64,000 nucleotides of DNA. It comes from Marinobacter goseongensis. Lineage in GTDB: Bacteria > Pseudomonadota > Gammaproteobacteria > Pseudomonadales > Oleiphilaceae. The notes under the pieces were generated by a model, which was not told where the DNA came from, searched no databases, and was given only the letters and a program-made list of their open reading frames with translations. This document shows, one piece after another, positions 61,906-64,000 of this stretch. The stretch lies in NCBI RefSeq assembly GCF_023156235.1, contig NZ_JAKZAI010000006.1:62001-126000 (forward strand), given 5' to 3'. The first letter of the stretch is position 1; the number at the start of each line of letters is the position of its first letter. A program made the position numbers and the translations under genes.

Positions 61906-63048
61906 ATGCAAGACAAGGATAGAAACGTGCAATCGGATCAGGCGGAACCGGTATGGAAAAGTCCGGTCAAGGTGAGGGATGCGGCGCTGGTTGTGCTTGC
62001 CACGATCGCCACTGTATTTTTCATCGACTGGGCCGAGGCCATTCTGTTGCCTCTAGTTGTGGCGGTTCTGGTGTCGTATGCGCTGGACCCTCTGGTATCC
62101 GCTTTCGGACGGCTGCGGATTCCACGTGCCGTTGGCGCGGGGATCGTTATCCTGTCGCTGATTGCGCTGGCCGCGGCGGCCAGTGTCCCGCTTCAGCGTG
62201 AAGCCATGGCCATGCTGGACAAGATCCCGCTGGCCGCGAAGCAAATCGAGCGAATACGCGCCCAGACACCGGTAGCCGGAGAAGAGGATCTGCTGGAAAA
62301 GGCGGAGAAAGCGGTAAAGGAAATCGAGTCGACGACCAAGCAGGACGACGAGGAAGACTCCGAACCTGGTGTAACGCCGGTCCGTATCGTGGATGACTCC
62401 TTCAATTTGCGGAACTACCTGATGCGTGGCTCCTCCGCGGCATTGCTGCTGTTTTCGCAGCTTTTCTCCGTTGTGTTTCTGGTGTTTTTCATGCTTTCCA
62501 TCGGCAAACTCTATCGCCGAAAGATCATTCGATTGTCCGGACCATCCTTCCAGCGAATGCGCAATGCGGCCCGGCTGATGAACGATTTTCATCACCAGGT
62601 ACGGCAGTTTCTGTTTGTGATGCTCGTCGGAGCTTTGTTTGTGGGTATAGCGACCTGGCTTGCCTTCCTCGCCATCGGTGTGGAAGAAGCCGGTTTGTGG
62701 GGGGTTGCGGCGGGTATCGCCAGCGGAATCCCTTACCTTGGCCCGTTTCTCGTGTTTATTGGTGTCAGTCTGGCAGCGTTTCTGCAGTTTGGAACGGTGG
62801 ACATGGTGCTCGTGGTGGGGCTGGTGTCGCTGGTGATCACCAGTATTCAGGGGTATCTGATGACGCCCTGGATGACCAGCCAGGTATCAAGCCTTAATAC
62901 CGTATCCATCTTTATCGGTTTGCTGTTCTGGGGCTGGATCTGGGGCCCAGTGGGGCTGATCGTCGCGACACCGATTCTGATGATCGTGAAATCCTTGTGC
63001 GATCACGTTGTCGATTTGCGACCGGTTGGGGAACTGCTGGGCAAGTAA
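61906..63048 (+). CDS. AI-2E family transporter (PerM-like)
   Basis: A 380-residue inner-membrane protein with about seven or eight helices. Hydrophobic pairs lie near residues 22-65 and 70-95, then a large hydrophilic loop (residues 110-175, with DDEEDSEPGV), and helices again from 180 on. Family sequences near the end are GIPYLGPFLVFIGVSLAAFL and SLNTVSIFIGLLFWGWIWGP. Members export or take up diverse substrates; the AI-2 role is known only for one. AAGGA lies 9 bases before the ATG. Confidence 0.88.
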   Translation: MQDKDRNVQSDQAEPVWKSPVKVRDAALVVLATIATVFFIDWAEAILLPLVVAVLVSYALDPLVSAFGRLRIPRAVGAGIVILSLIALAAAASVPLQREAMAMLDKIPLAAKQIERIRAQTPVAGEEDLLEKAEKAVKEIESTTKQDDEEDSEPGVTPVRIVDDSFNLRNYLMRGSSAALLLFSQLFSVVFLVFFMLSIGKLYRRKIIRLSGPSFQRMRNAARLMNDFHHQVRQFLFVMLVGALFVGIATWLAFLAIGVEEAGLWGVAAGIASGIPYLGPFLVFIGVSLAAFLQFGTVDMVLVVGLVSLVITSIQGYLMTPWMTSQVSSLNTVSIFIGLLFWGWIWGPVGLIVATPILMIVKSLCDHVVDLRPVGELLGK

Positions 63049-63087
63049 TGGCGAGGCTGGCTGGGAAAGCGGGGTAACGGAAACGAA

Positions 63088-63113
63088 AAAAGGCAGCCGA
63101 AGCTGCCTTTTCT
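63088..63113. terminator. Bidirectional terminator
   Basis: AAAAGGCAGC, loop CGAA, GCTGCCTTTT, with A-run on one side and TTTTCTT on the other, serves the transporter gene on the plus strand and the cold shock gene on the minus strand. Confidence 0.9.
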
Positions 63114-63131
63114 TAATGCGTGGGCTGTTAT

Positions 63132-63632
<501 letters not shown>

Positions 63633-63950
63633 ATGAAATTTATTTTTGAAGTTCGTATCCGCGAGGGACATACCGCAGAGGAATACGCCGACGCCTGGGT
63701 GCGGGCCAGTGAGTTGATACAGCAGGCACCGGGCGCCCGTGGAACGGAACTGCACCGGAAGATCGGTGACCCCCACACATTGATCGCCATCGCCACCTGG
63801 GAGAGCAAGGCGGCGCGGGATGCGATGGAATCCGGGAAGAACCCTCGCATTGCCGAGATCATCCGCAGTGCCGCGCCGTTTGTGGACATCCATCCACTCG
63901 GGGAGTTCGAGGATCCGGAGTGGGTGGTGATGCCGTCCGGGCGGTCATAG
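63633..63950 (+). CDS. Small ABM-type (antibiotic biosynthesis monooxygenase-like) domain protein
   Basis: A 105-residue protein with a ferredoxin-like alpha-beta pattern: strand MKFIFEVRIREGHTAEEYAD, helix AWVRASELIQQAP, then GARGTELHRKI and LIAIATWESKAARDAMESG, ending in VDIHPLGEFEDPEW. This fits the ABM/dimeric alpha-beta barrel fold found in small oxygenases and binding proteins; no catalytic residues can be named. GGGGGAGGG precedes the start, so translation should be strong; ATG at 63630 is the alternative. Confidence 0.75.
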   Translation: MKFIFEVRIREGHTAEEYADAWVRASELIQQAPGARGTELHRKIGDPHTLIAIATWESKAARDAMESGKNPRIAEIIRSAAPFVDIHPLGEFEDPEWVVMPSGRS

Positions 63951-63963
63951 CAGGATACGAACC

Positions 63964-64000
63964 ATGCCTTATCAGATTCTGGCGGATGCGGTGCTGGCCC
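63964..64000 (+). CDS. Start of a gene cut by the window end, probably DUF2784
   Basis: An ATG at 63964, 13 bases after the previous stop, opens MPYQILADAVLA up to the edge. The residues resemble the start of DUF2784 small membrane proteins, which begin with a ML/PYxxLADxVL helix. With only 12 residues visible this is a guess. Confidence 0.35.
   Translation, partial: MPYQILADAVLA

Overview
The window reads as chromosomal DNA of a marine gammaproteobacterium, most likely Marinobacter or a close relative. Three things support this: a 511-residue one-domain fatty acyl reductase of the type known from Marinobacter wax-ester synthesis, the neighbouring lipid genes (plsB, an acyl-lipid desaturase, acs, an acyl-CoA dehydrogenase operon), and the overall GC-rich, tightly packed gene style. 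The genus call is an inference from remembered protein similarity. I see no rRNA, tRNA, CRISPR array, transposase or prophage gene.

Layout. 1-13 kb is housekeeping: the mazG end, a convergent pair of small paralogues, ppc, a YbaK-HDOD fusion, adk, tsaB, uppP, rsmJ, plsB, nudC, murI. 13-22 kb is a lipid and acetate block: a DUF2156 acyltransferase-like gene with a methyltransferase, an 0.8 kb regulatory gap with two clear palindromes, the fatty acyl reductase, acs with a LuxR-type response regulator, and a desaturase. 22-28 kb holds assorted metabolic and signalling genes. 28-33 kb is a LysR-controlled operon (acyl-CoA dehydrogenase, SDR, APH-type kinase, histidine phosphatase, SDR) that resembles pathways degrading 4-hydroxy fatty acids through a phosphorylated acyl-CoA. 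33-42 kb has envelope genes (DUF6279, DUF4398/OmpA, dacB) and small redox enzymes.

42-51 kb is an iron-siderophore region with three candidate Fur boxes: a TonB-dependent receptor broken by a frameshift, a 37-residue membrane peptide, a FhuF-like reductase, fused FhuB permease, FhuD-like binding protein, FhuC ATPase and an ABC exporter. 51-57 kb has small stress-type genes and a pdhABC operon for a 2-oxoacid dehydrogenase complex without E3. 57-64 kb is a mix of small conserved genes, panE, an AI-2E family transporter and a cold shock gene.

The most unusual signal is not a protein. Two intergenic elements of about 110 bp, near 29.8 kb and 51.4 kb, share a conserved core of 53-55 nt. The core carries two small hairpins capped by TCCR tetraloops and is enclosed by 28-bp inverted arms. 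The arms are nearly perfect within each copy but unrelated between copies, so the element would fold as a three-way junction whose outer stem keeps its pairing but not its sequence. I do not know a named family for it.
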